This document shows positions 31,694 through 42,120 of a stretch of 64,000 nucleotides of DNA, in pieces. A program made the translations under genes and the position numbers. This stretch comes from Piezodorus guildinii (lineage: Eukaryota > Arthropoda > Insecta > Hemiptera > Pentatomidae): the NCBI GenBank assembly GCA_023052935.1, contig JAJSOM010000006.1, forward strand, positions 1-64,000, in the 5' to 3' direction. Position 1 is the first letter of the stretch. Each line of letters begins with the position of its first letter. Under the pieces are notes generated by a model. It did not search any database and had not been told where the DNA came from. It worked only from the letters and a program-made list of their open reading frames with translations.

Positions 31694-33349
31694 TTTAATT
31701 AAAACTAAAAATAATAATACTGAACCTCGAAATTCTAAAATATATTCCATTATATCAAATTATTCAAAATATTCTATTTAATTACACTATTTATTAATTT
31801 TGCTTATAATTTCTGCATAATGATTAAATAATAAATAAATAAATTTAATATGTTTAAATGTGAAAGTTTTGACAAATTTCTTTCCTAAATCCTTAAAACC
31901 AAGGCAGTCGGACCGTTATAGCTGTATTACAATAAAGGTATTCAATAGAGAAACCCCTTTTTCAATCCTTAAGCTACCTGCCGAGTACCGGGTGGCCATA
32001 AAATAAAGTCACATCAATAAAACAGTCTGTTAGCTAGGGATCAACAATTTTTATTTATTTCCTTGATTTTCCCCCCAAAATAACCAAAGTAAATAAATAA
32101 ATTATGATTCCTCTAGTATTATGAAATGTGGAAATAAAAATAAATCGTTTTTATCAGCGAATTGAATTGCCATCCCTGTGTAACATAAGAAAATAAACTT
32201 TATATAAATATTTAAATCAACCAAGCTGAAGTGAAATTTCTGGGTTCAAAAATCAACTCGTTATTTTTGTAGTTTAAATATCTTAAACCATATAGGGAAA
32301 AAAAAAAAATTGTTTTCCATGATATATATTCATATTCGAAGGATTTTCAATGAACCGAATCCGAATGTACTGTAATATTTGGTGTAAGAAAACCTATAAA
32401 CTAATTTACGGAATTTTGTTATTGTATAGGTTTATTTATTTTATGTAATTTGACTTTCTTTTTGGCCAGCCAAGCACTATTTTAAATTTATTTAACAAAA
32501 ATACAAATTGTTTTTAAAGTTTGTGTCTATCCATTCTTATAATTTGAAAAGTAAACGATTTGCTAAAAATCACGTTGATAGTACTCGTATATTTCTATAG
32601 TAAGATATAAAATAAAGCTATTACAATTTTATTTAATGTTTTTGATTGATTTTGTAACAAGGACTCCTGACTTTTATTAATTTTTTTTTTCAATGAACAA
32701 ATGGCTGTTCATGTTTTCATTGTTGAATCAATCGAGTTTAGTCAATATCAGTGATGTATTTTTTATTTCCCTTTTTAAAAAAAAGTCTGTTCTTTTGTTA
32801 AGAAACATCATTTTATTTATGGTCCTCCAAAATTGAGGACATAAAAAAAATCATTTAAAAAAACAAACAGTTATAATAGAAAAAAAATAAACAAAACCTA
32901 TAAATAAACCTCGTCAAATTGCTTTGAATAAAGTAAACAAATGCTGAATATTATGGCGAATAACTTTAAGAAGGTGTTTGGTGTATTTTTTTTTCAGTCC
33001 TTTAATATTGATGACCGAAAAAAAAAAAAAATTAATGAATACTACTAGAGAAAATCTCAGACGAATCAGCAAATCGAGTTGCCCTCAATAAAGTATTTTA
33101 ACACAGAATTTTATTTACTGCTACATTTTGTGTCTAGAGTTAGAAAACAATATTGAAGAGACATTTTCGCCTCAACATTTTTCAAATATAATTAAATTAC
33201 AAATGTTCGATTGTAGCAATAAATAGAAAAGAATGTTGTGATCCCACGAATCAACCAAGATATATGGAGTAGTAATCTATAGTTCTATTTTAAGTCAATT
33301 TCGGATTTCGTTAAAAAAAAAAAAAAAAAAATCTGGTGTGGGCAACACG
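31606..33349. other. AT-rich DNA without recognised genes
   Basis: Starts with an AT dinucleotide run (about 31625-31688). A brief less AT-rich stretch near 31895-32040 (CTGCCGAGTACCGGGTGGCC) could be a degraded element but has no coding or promoter signal I can name. Otherwise low complexity. Confidence 0.45.
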
Positions 33350-34080
33350 CGACTTCCACTTACTTCGATTTTTAAAATAAATCAAAGAATTTTCAAATAC
33401 AGTTAGAGATAAAAATACGTGAAACTATTAAGGAATTAATCAAATTGAATTTATATAGAAACATGTGTTTTATTAAAAAATCTATTATATTATTATCTAA
33501 AATCATCAGTTAGTTTTATCTTCTTCTCATCACTCTCTATTAACTTCTAAAAGCTTGTGTATGAGATGATATTTTTTCTAAAATCTTTAGCTTTCCAACG
33601 GTATATCATACATGTATATTACTGCTCTTATGTTCAAAAACGAAAAATTTCATTAAAATATATTTTTTCTGTTTTCTCCTTTAGTTGGGTATCGAATTTA
33701 TTCAATTTATATATTTACCTGTTTTTCATCAGCGTTAACAAGATAATATAGTTATTATTATTGAATCTAAAAAATTAAAGGTACTTTAGGGGAAGAAAAT
33801 TTAAAATATCGGCATTTAAGCCCTGTCAGACCATTTTTATCCAAATAAAACCTACATGATATTAAAGCCCATTAAATTTTACATCGATACAGCGAGTTTA
33901 ATCAAAATCGTCGGAACCGTTTTTGAGAAAATCGAAAAAAGATGCAAAATGCATGGTATAAAGTGCCTCTTCTCGTAAGCTCATTTTAATGAAAAACGTT
34001 TTGTCACGTCTCGGGCGTATAGTTGTCTTAAATATGAAATTTCAGCTTCATAGGACTTACCGTTTCCGCCCGGGAGTTAC

Positions 34081-34113
<33 letters not shown>

Positions 34114-34252
34114 ACACACACACACAGACCTTTTTGCGGGACTTGGTATTTGGACTCAGGGGACCCTAAAACGTGTATTTTCATTGAAAACTGGAATTCG
34201 AAAATTTTCACGATCGCAATACTTTCCTTACTATATATAGTAAGTGAAAGTA
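33350..34252 (+). repeat. Interspersed repeat family R, copy 2
   Basis: Highly similar to 9868-10743 over its whole length, with the same termini (GACTTCCACTTAC left, TAGTAAGTGAAAGTA right). The CA tract at about 34080-34126 is expanded compared with copy 1, where it is ACACAACACACACAG. No protein; the 83-residue frame over the CA tract is spurious. Confidence 0.7.
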
Positions 34253-34654
34253 ATAACAATAATAAAATAAAAAGATAAAACTATTTTTAAAATGTAGAAT
34301 GTGAACCATATAATGTAAAATTAATGCACAAATCAAAAGTAATGAAATTATATTGCTTTATCTTTGATATATATTGGTATAAGCCTATTAATATTTTAAA
34401 ATAAATCATAAGTTCATTCTATAAATTGGTTTTATATTTATAAGCTAAATTTGGTTTAAAATTGTTAATAAATATTTTATCTTTTCAAGTTTATGATATG
34501 TAAGAGAATTCAGATAAATATGAAACTATCTACAATAACTTTATCGTATTCATCAGACCTACTAAATATGAGAAAATACATTTTAATGATCAAGGATTTA
34601 TGGTGCTACAGTTAAAAATTATTCAAATACCATGTATGGAATCATAATAAAACA
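34253..34654. other. AT-rich DNA without recognised features
   Basis: Low-complexity AT-rich sequence between repeat family R and the palindromic element. Nothing that I can support as a gene or element. Confidence 0.4.
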
Positions 34655-35320
34655 GCACATTTTTTCTTCCTTATCTTATTTATTTTTATTGTTACACAAA
34701 TTGTCACATGTAATTGTCAACGTTTCGGGGCTTTTCCCCCATTATCAAGACTAAAAAAATGTTTTAAAACACTTTGCTTTTAGTTACAATTTATTAAATA
34801 ATTTTTTTCATAATATATAATTAACTTCAAATTATCTTTTTTTTTATCAGTACATTCTAATTTTCTATAGCTCACACACTGCGTAAGCATGTAAGGTTGA
34901 CTATTGGCTCACTGTTTTTCCTTTACAAACTTTGTACTTTAATGTTGTTAAAATGATCTAATTCCTGAGATCTGTATTTATTTATATTTCGATGTTATTA
35001 TTTATTTCGTTTTTCACTATTTTATTGTTCTATTTTTCTTAAAATTTTATATTATTTATTATGTCCGGGTATTGAGTACCTAGATTTTTGGTGTCTGTTT
35101 TAAAATTAACTGTTTTATTGTTAGTTATTTTTTTTTTAATCACCTCATTGCACTGCCGTTGGCCTAGAAACAGTACGAATCTCTATATGTACTGAGCCCA
35201 AGACCCTTCATGGGTTGTAGTGGTACAGGTTTTTTTTTTTTTTTTTTTTATTATTTTTTTTTTTACATGTGACAATTTGTGTAACAATAAAAATTAAAAA
35301 AAAAAAGGAAGAAAAAATTT
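34655..35320 (-). mobile_element. Penelope-type palindromic element with ribozyme-like terminus
   Basis: Bounded by inverted repeats of about 50 bp: ATTGTTACACAAATTGTCAC near 34697 pairs with GTGACAATTTGTGTAACAAT near 35280. On the minus strand just inside the left repeat the motif CTTGATAATGGGGG, a loop and GCCCC, then GAAACG lies at 34718-34755. This is the same layout as the hammerhead-like core at 20568 but with a damaged catalytic box. The interior is AT-rich with no clear RT. A 5'-truncated family 2 SINE sits at 35140-35250. Likely a truncated or miniature Penelope-like element. Confidence 0.6.
35140..35250 (+). mobile_element. 5'-truncated SINE family 2
   Basis: Matches the 3' part of 17818-18132 (CACTGCCGTTGGCCTAGAAAC, then TTCATGGGTTGTAGTGG, ACAGG and a T-run). 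The tRNA-like head is missing. Confidence 0.7.
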
Positions 35321-35465
35321 GCTGTTTTAATATGAATAAATAAGTGAATCTTCTTCAAGTAATACTGATCTACAAAATATAATGAGGTTGTGTTGTTGAA
35401 TGTTGTCATAGGTAGAAATAATCGCTCTGTCAAGCATAAATTGTTTGGAAAAAAAAACAACGTGA

Positions 35466-35550
35466 TAGGTTGAAATAATCGGGAGTCAGTCTTGTAAACA
35501 ATATTTTAAATTTGCTAGCCTTTCGGCTCAAGCATATATTGATATAGATT
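35466..35550 (+). repeat. Fragment of the 15.5-kb palindromic element
   Basis: GAAATAATCGGGAGTCAGTC, AAATTTGCTAGCCTTTCGGC and TCAAGC parallel the left arm of the element at 15491-15744. It breaks off after the inner motif. Confidence 0.45.
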
Positions 35551-35714
35551 TATTAAAAAAATGTATAAGTTATAAGTTCTTTTTAACTAGTTTATAAATA
35601 TTTTTTCGTTTTAAATTTATACGAGATATAAGATACTTTAAAAATAAGAAACTATCTACAATAACTTTAAAGTATTAATCGGATTTACTAAATATGATAA
35701 AATTCATTTTATTT

Positions 35715-37640
35715 TTATTTATTTATTTGCTATTCCGCATCTACCCTTTCGGGTCATTAGCGGGTCTTGATTCTACGTTTATATTGAGTTTAACAGACCA
35801 ATGTCTCTAAGAAACTCAAAAAGTCTTAGAATTATGTCTTCATCATTTCCTAATGCTTCTTTTAAGCTTAAAGGTATGTTATGTCTTGTTCTGGTGTCAG
35901 TGTACAGTGTGCATGATGTTACAATGTGTTTTATGGTCAGTGTTGTGTTACATGTATCACAGAATGGCGGATCCAGGCCTCTCATTAAATATCCGTGTGT
36001 AAAGGCTGTATGGCCTATCCTCAGCCTTGCTAACACTACCTCTTCCTTTCTACTTTTTCTGCATGATGTGGTCCAAGGAGATACATCTTGCTTTATCTCT
36101 GTCAGTTTAGTACTGGAAGTGGCCCATTCAGTTTTCCACTTGCTAATAATGGTCTTCCTGCAATGCCTCTTCCACTCTTTTGCTGTGGTTATGTTTACAC
36201 TTTCAGTCGCAGGTTCATTCAGCCTCGCCCTGTTTGCTTCTCTGTCGGCTACATCATTTCCCACAATACCGCAATGCGGCAGGACCCATGCAAGTACAAC
36301 TTTTTTGTTGAAATTTTCTTGCAATCGCCAAATACAATTAGTTATTTCCCTTACTAGGGAATTGTTTGATTTTGTATCAGCGATTGCTTTAAGTGAACTT
36401 AATGAGTCCGTCACTATGAGGAAGTAGTTGTCATTCATTGTCTTGACTAGCTCTAAGGCTTTATATATTGCAAACAGTTCTCTAGTAAATATGCTGTTCA
36501 TTCCGGGTAATATGAACCTGAGATTAATTGTATCACTTACCACAGCACATCCAACTTCATCACTTACTTTCGATGCATCGGTATAAATTATAGAAAAATT
36601 ATTATATTTCTCTTTCAATTCCAAAAAATAGCTTTTCATAAAGACGCGATCTTCAAAAGATTTCCCTCTTTTTGTAAGGGTTGTGTCAATTCGGATAAAA
36701 CTCGTATCTATGGATCGAATAAAAAGCCGTTCAAACTTAAAATATTATTTACGTTTAAGTTTAATTCCAGCTAAAGATCACTAATTCTTCCTTTGTTGCC
36801 AATTTTATAATTATTTTCATTTATATCGGATGCGACAAGTTCGTAGTTGGGATGGTTCTTTTTAGACAAAATGGATGCTGCGTAAGAAAGAGTTAGGTAA
36901 GCTCTTCTTAAGGCAAGACTCGGTTCTCCACTTTCTGCATATAAGCTATCAACCGGCGAAGATCTGAATGCACCTGTACAGAGCCTTATCGCAGTATTAT
37001 GAACGGTGTCCAGCAGTTTAAGTGTTGATTCTGAAGCAGAACTGTAAACTGCGCTCCCGAAATCAATTTTGTTCCTGATTATCGTTTTATAAATGAAGAA
37101 CAGAGTTTTTCTATCAGCTCCCCAATTTAAGCCAGATATGACTTTTAAGATGTTCATCAGTTTTAAACATTCTGTTCTCAATATTTGTAAGTGCTTGCTC
37201 CACTTCAATTTTCTATCCATCCATAGTCCTAGAAACTTAATATTCTCATCAAAGGGCAAAACATTTTCTTTTAAAACAAGTGTTGGGTTATTGCACCTCC
37301 GTTTTTTACAAAAGTGGAGACATTTTGTTTTAGAACTTGAAAAGCTGAAACCTGTTTGAGCAGACTAAATTTCTAAATCAGCCAAGATTGGTTGCAACTT
37401 CCATTCTATGAATTCGATCGATTTACTTTTAATAAGTATAGTAAAATCATCGGCAAATAGAGTGAATGTTGCTGGTCCTTCTACATGTCTGACTATATCA
37501 TTGATTGCTATCAAAAATAATGTTACACTGAATACAGATCCCTGGGGAATCCCATTTTCCTGTAAGTATGTGCTTGAAAGCTTTTCACAAATTTTGACCC
37601 TAAAATTACAAGTTACCTTACAATGTTTCCAAACATTTTA
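35715..37640 (-). pseudogene. 5'-truncated LINE with RT C-terminus and RNase H (I-like)
   Basis: Minus strand. The RT catalytic block FTLFADDFTILIKS is at about 37430-37465. A frame from 37259 to 36771 follows, with FLGLWMDRKLKWSKHL and GSAVYSSASESTLKLLDTVH. An RNase H frame runs from 36639 to 35779: IIYTDASKVSDEVGCAVVS (Asp), FTRELFAIYKALELV (Glu), LIVTDSLSSLKAI (Asp) and WVLPHCGIVGNDVADREA (terminal Asp). It ends CDTCNTTLTIKHIVTSC-type Cys/His residues and a stop at 35779, then an AT-rich tail. The N-terminal endonuclease and ORF1 are absent and the frames between segments are broken. The RNase H domain separates it from the Jockey copies nearby; clade (I-like) is inferred. Confidence 0.8.
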
Positions 37641-37794
37641 GCAGGGATTTTTCTAGATTGTACGTATACCTGAGTATTTGGCCTAAAGGGGTGCAATAAA
37701 AGTTGTAATTTATTGCTGGGGATGTTGACCTGATACCTTACCTTAATCCTGAAAATATGATAATAGGAAAACACTACAAATACTTTAACTGAAT

Positions 37795-40700
37795 TTTTTT
37801 TTTTTTTTAAACATATTTATTGATATTTACAACTATATTATTATATACAACAAGTAAATGTGATGGACATAGTAAACTGACATGAGTTACATGTAGAGAC
37901 GCTACCCATTGGCAGCACTCTAAAAGTATTTTAAACTAGAAGGTCTCGAGGCCATCTTCTTTTCAGACGCCTCAGGGGATTGTCAGGAATGGAAGAGGAT
38001 GACAGAATAGAAACTAGTGGATTAGAGTGGAAATGGAGTTTTTCATGGAATGATTGATACCTGGTTCGTGCTAATTCAGAAACATATGGGACATTAAGGT
38101 CTTTATGGATGAGCTTATTCGTGACAAAGTAAGGAGCGTTAAGGATTTTACGAAGGATTTTGGATTGTAAGGATTGGATACGAGAAGAATTCGATGGTTT
38201 AGTAGAGCCCCATAGCTCTATTCCGTAAGTCCATATCGGTCTTATGATGGTCATATAAATAAGTCTTTTGTAATTAAGTGGTAGGTTGGAACGTTTGTCC
38301 AGTAAGTGTTGAAGTAGTCGAAAACGTCGGGCAGTTTCTTGTCGTTTCAGTCTTGTATGGGGATTCCAAGTTAGACGTTTGTCAAGGATATTGAATCTGT
38401 TCAACAGGGGCTAGTGGAGTGTCATTAAAGGATACTGTAGGGCAGGAAGTCATGGGTTTACGACGAAGGGTAAATGTTATCTGGTGGGATTTGTTAGAAT
38501 TAATTTTAATCCTCCAATTCTGGCACCATACTTCAAGGTCTCGGATGTGGGATTGAAGAGTGTTGGAGGCTGTAACAGGATCATTATCTACTGATAGCAC
38601 ACACGTGTCATCAGCATAGGTCGAAAGGAAAGTATTTGGATGGGTTGGGATATCAACTGTATAGACTGTATAAAGAATGGGTCCTAGGATGCTGCTTTGA
38701 GGAACACCAGCAGATTGAGAAAACAGGGAGGAATAGGAACTATTGTGATTTATTTTAAAAGATCTATCAGCGAGGTAGGATTGGATAATTAGAAAATAGG
38801 TAGGAGGGAGGAATAGACGGAGCTTGTAAAGCAATCCCGGGTGCCAGACTCGGTCAAAGGCCTGTTCTACGTCGAGAAAGGCTCCCGTGCAGTACAATCC
38901 GCGCTCCAACGCAGAGGAGACAACGTCCACCACACGATGGCATTGCTGGATAGTGGAGTGAGATGTACGGAATCCGAATTGGTGATCTGGAATAATATGA
39001 TGGGAATCAAGGATTGGGTATATACGTTTCAGAAGGAGTTTTTTCATAATTTTACCCATAATACATAAAAGAGATATGGAAGATGGATTTTCAGGTGGCT
39101 TTTTGGGTTTAGGGATCATTTTTACTATGGATAATTTCCAGGAGGCAGGAGAACGGCATTGTAGATGTAGGTGAGGAATAGGATGGCTTTTTGAGGGAGA
39201 TGTTTTAAGATATGGGAAGTGATTTGGTCATGGCCAGGAGCTTTTCGAGCAGGTAATCTATGAATGATATTGGATATTTCTGAAGGATGGAAAGCTTTAG
39301 GTGGAAGGGTCATTTGGAGGGAAATAAATAGGTCTTCTTCTATCCTTTCGAGGTGATTGGGATTAAGGATATATGGATGTGGAGTATAAGTATTGTAAAG
39401 ATGTTGTCCGAATAACTGCGCTTTCTCTTTGTCAGTTCTTGTCCAGGTTTGGTTTTCAGTCAGGAGTGGGTGGTTACAGTCTTTGAACTTAAGAATTTTT
39501 TTTGTGGTTGTCCATAATGATTTGTCTGTTGTAGTAAGATTTTCAGTAAAGCTCAGTAAATGTTGAATTTTGTATGTTTTTATTTCTGACTTGAGTTTGT
39601 TAGTTAGTTTGGTATAGTAAGTTTTGTCAGCTGGGTATCGAGTCTTATGCCACTTCGATCTCGCTCTGCGTTTTTCCTTTATTAAGAATCGAATGTGCTG
39701 TGGCAAGTCAGTATGTTGAGTGTCATTAATGTTGGTGGTCCTTGTGTTGTCAATTATACTGCAAGTTATAGAGTCAGTCAGTTTTTTAACAGCTGTATCA
39801 ATATTATCGTTTTTCTTGAGTGGAGTGTTCAAGTCTATTTTGCTTTCCAAGTCCTGTCGAAATACGTCCCAGTTTACTCGTCCTTTGATCAATGTAGAAG
39901 GAAGGGGTTTAGGAACAAAACTGGAATGCAAGGAAAGTAAAACCGGGCTATGGTCTGAGGAAAGGTCATTCAGAGATCTGATTATGGTTTGGGAGGAAGA
40001 AATTTGAGAGGTGATAAATATATCCAGGATATCAGGTTTCTTTTTTAGGGATGTAGGCCAATACGTGGGATTCAGGGGTGAGAGGACAGTATAGCTATGG
40101 GAAGTCGAGACACTGGAAAGGAGATTATCTCGGGAGTTGGATGTTCGGCAACCCCACCGTTGGTGCTTAGCATTATAGTCTCCTCCAGCGATAAAGCGCG
40201 GTCCAAGGGATCGAAAAAGGGTTTCAAGTTGGTTATAGAGAAAGGAAACACCAGGAGGACAGTATACAGCTGAGAGGGTGAGATGGAAAGGACGAGTTGA
40301 AATAGTCACTGAGGTTGATTGTATGGCGTCAGTTGGAGTAGAAGGAATAAGGGAATGGGGTAAGGATTTATGGATAAGGATGCATGACCCGGCATGGGAA
40401 GTGTTGTCTGGGTGGTCCGATCTGTATGTGATGTAGTCACGTATGTGAAATCGTGTTCGTTGTGTAAAGTGAGTTTCAGTCAAGAGTGCTATGTCAATAT
40501 GGTTGTCATGGAGAAATATGTCCAGTTCGTCCCGGTGGTTGAGTAGGCCGTTAGCGTTCCACAAAAGGATTGCTAGGGGCTTAACACTCATCGTGGAAGA
40601 TTGAATGGGACTTGGGTAAGGATTCTTGTGAGAAGGGTGATTAGTTGTAGGATAGTTTCTTTAAGATCTGAAAGAAAGGATTGGAGTATGGAGCTTATGT

Positions 40701-41865
40701 TGAAAGGGTCTTGGTTGGGAAACTGATGTGGATAAGAGAGTTGGAAAGGATAATTTGTTTGGTCGGGATTGTTGACTGGGGGCTGAACACGCCGTGGGGT
40801 ACGATGATGTTCAGTCCGCTGAGGTACTTGAGGTGAGGGATTCGGTTGATTTAGCTGAACAGAAGGAGATGATATTTGGGGAGGATGTTCAGGAGGCAAT
40901 TTTACTCGTAAGGGTAGAGGATGAGGAGGAAGGGATCGATTTGCAGGTTGTGAGTTAGGATGGGAGGCAGGAGGCTTGGTTTGGGATTTAGGAAGCGCCT
41001 GACGTCGTGGTTGTTGATGCTTATTGGCGATGATATCGGAGGAAGGCATTTTGGTGTGCTCTGTGAGTTCCTTGACGGCAGTTGTAGTTGGCAGCTGTTG
41101 AACGACGATACCTGTTTGTTTCACAATTTCTGGAAAATTAGTCAAATCAAAAACAGGTGCCTGCGGGCGAATCTGCTGTTCCACTAGTGGTTCCGCGAGG
41201 TACTGCGTCCTCTGCCGAAGAAGGGTTTTATATACGACACAGCCCCTATAGCTAGCCGGATGGCCTTCACCACAAAGTGCACACTTTGCAGGCTCATTAG
41301 GGGGTTTGAGGCATGTATCAGAGGTGTGTGGCCCGGCACACTTGACACACCTAGCAGGGTGATGGCAGTAGGACTTTGTGTGCCCTAAAGTTTGACATCT
41401 GGTGCACTGGACGATTATTGTTCTCTGTCTTGGCTCTTCAAACCTTACTGTCAAATATACCAGCCGTCTTACCTGAAATATCTCCGTGTTATTCCCGGCT
41501 GGCTCCAAATCCACGAAAAACAGGGGCAGCGCATATTTTTCTTTAGGGTGTGTTACAGAGGATATGTTCCTAACGTTCTTGCCAATTTCTTCAAGGCCGC
41601 TTTTGATGGCTTCAGTAGGGGTGGATGAGTGGAGTCCTCTCAAAACTACCCTGTATGATTTATCTTCTTTTAGTTGATAGCAGTGAAAATTATAATTTTT
41701 CGTACTCAAATAGCTGATTAGTTTCTTATAGCTCTCCTTATTGGTGGTATTAATTTTTATGTCGTTTATTCGTGCGAAACATTGGAAGTTTGGCTGGCCT
41801 ATTAGATCAGAAATTTCTTTGACCAAATGACAGGAAATTATTAATATTTGATACATACATTGGCG
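37795..41865 (-). mobile_element. Jockey-type LINE, copy A (near full length, broken)
   Basis: Minus-strand LINE with a T-run (A-tail) at about 37795-37808, a short 3' UTR, ORF2 and most of ORF1. Upstream homology stops near 41865, so the ORF1 N-terminus and 5' UTR are missing. Frame breaks in ORF2 near 39120 and 38390 and in ORF1 near 41830 make it inactive. About 75 bp of unrelated sequence separates it from the RNase H LINE's upstream remains. Confidence 0.88.
37931..40591 (-). pseudogene. Jockey ORF2: APE endonuclease and reverse transcriptase (copy A)
   Basis: Three consecutive frames: 40591-39125, 39119-38382 and 38404-37931. Endonuclease: LLWNANGLLNHRDEL, TETHF with catalytic Glu, SAVYCPPG, GGDYNAKHQRWG and SSDHSPVLL. 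RT: APGHDQITSHILK, DHQFGFRTSHSTIQQ, FLDVEQAFDRVWHPG and TYADDTCVLSV with catalytic Asp residues present. Oddities: the YRP of the usual SYRPISLLP block is deleted (PSSISLLCIMGKI), and GVPQGS is GVPQSS. Ends RRLKRRWPRDLLV. The ORF2 ATG (40591-40589) overlaps the ORF1 stop as ATGA. Two frameshifts disable it. Confidence 0.88.
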
Positions 41866-41946
41866 AATCTTTGGGAAATTGCCCAATGCCGAAGATCTTC
41901 CCATAGAAACTGCAAAAGTTCCAAACCCCTGTAACGTGTATAGCAA
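40588..41946 (-). CDS. Jockey ORF1 nucleic-acid-binding protein (copy A, chimeric N-terminus)
   Basis: A long frame (452 residues). From about residue 45 it matches other ORF1s here: DLIGQPNFQCFARI, then a PRE_C2HC-like region (YRVVLRGLHSSTPTEAIK), then CCHC knuckles CTRCQTLGHTKSYCHHPARC, CVKCAGPHTSDTC and CALCGEGHPASYRGC, followed by a Pro/Gln-rich tail. Such proteins bind the element's RNA and act as nucleic-acid chaperones. The first residues (MLYTLQGFGTFAVS...) come from unrelated upstream DNA, and a frameshift near 41830 puts the true upstream LINE residues (VSNINNFLSF) in another frame. The annotated Met is therefore an artefact of truncation. Confidence 0.78.
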   Translation of the reverse strand: MLYTLQGFGTFAVSMGRSSALGNFPKIRQCMYQILIISCHLVKEISDLIGQPNFQCFARINDIKINTTNKESYKKLISYLSTKNYNFHCYQLKEDKSYRVVLRGLHSSTPTEAIKSGLEEIGKNVRNISSVTHPKEKYALPLFFVDLEPAGNNTEIFQVRRLVYLTVRFEEPRQRTIIVQCTRCQTLGHTKSYCHHPARCVKCAGPHTSDTCLKPPNEPAKCALCGEGHPASYRGCVVYKTLLRQRTQYLAEPLVEQQIRPQAPVFDLTNFPEIVKQTGIVVQQLPTTTAVKELTEHTKMPSSDIIANKHQQPRRQALPKSQTKPPASHPNSQPANRSLPPHPLPLRVKLPPEHPPQISSPSVQLNQPNPSPQVPQRTEHHRTPRRVQPPVNNPDQTNYPFQLSYPHQFPNQDPFNISSILQSFLSDLKETILQLITLLTRILTQVPFNLPR

Positions 41947-42120
41947 AGAGAAAGCAATAGCTGGCTGGCAATCGTATGATAGTCTTTATGCATTTACGAA
42001 TTATAACGTCGGTCGCACCAAGTAGAGATGGGCACAGTTTTGTCGGCGGTGCTGTCTGCAACGGAATAATACCTAAACATTTCATCTCCAACATTCAATT
42101 CGAATCCTTCCTAAATTAGT
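41866..42120. other. Junction DNA between two LINEs, origin unclear
   Basis: About 250 bp, less AT-rich than typical spacer here, between the truncated 5' end of Jockey copy A (minus) and the broken plus-strand LINE. It has short open stretches on both strands but I recognise no domain. It could be a fragment of another element trapped between the two. Confidence 0.4.

Noticed and set aside
33989..34240. An 83-residue frame with a THTHTH stretch.
   Set aside because: Created by the CA microsatellite within repeat family R; not present in the other copies.
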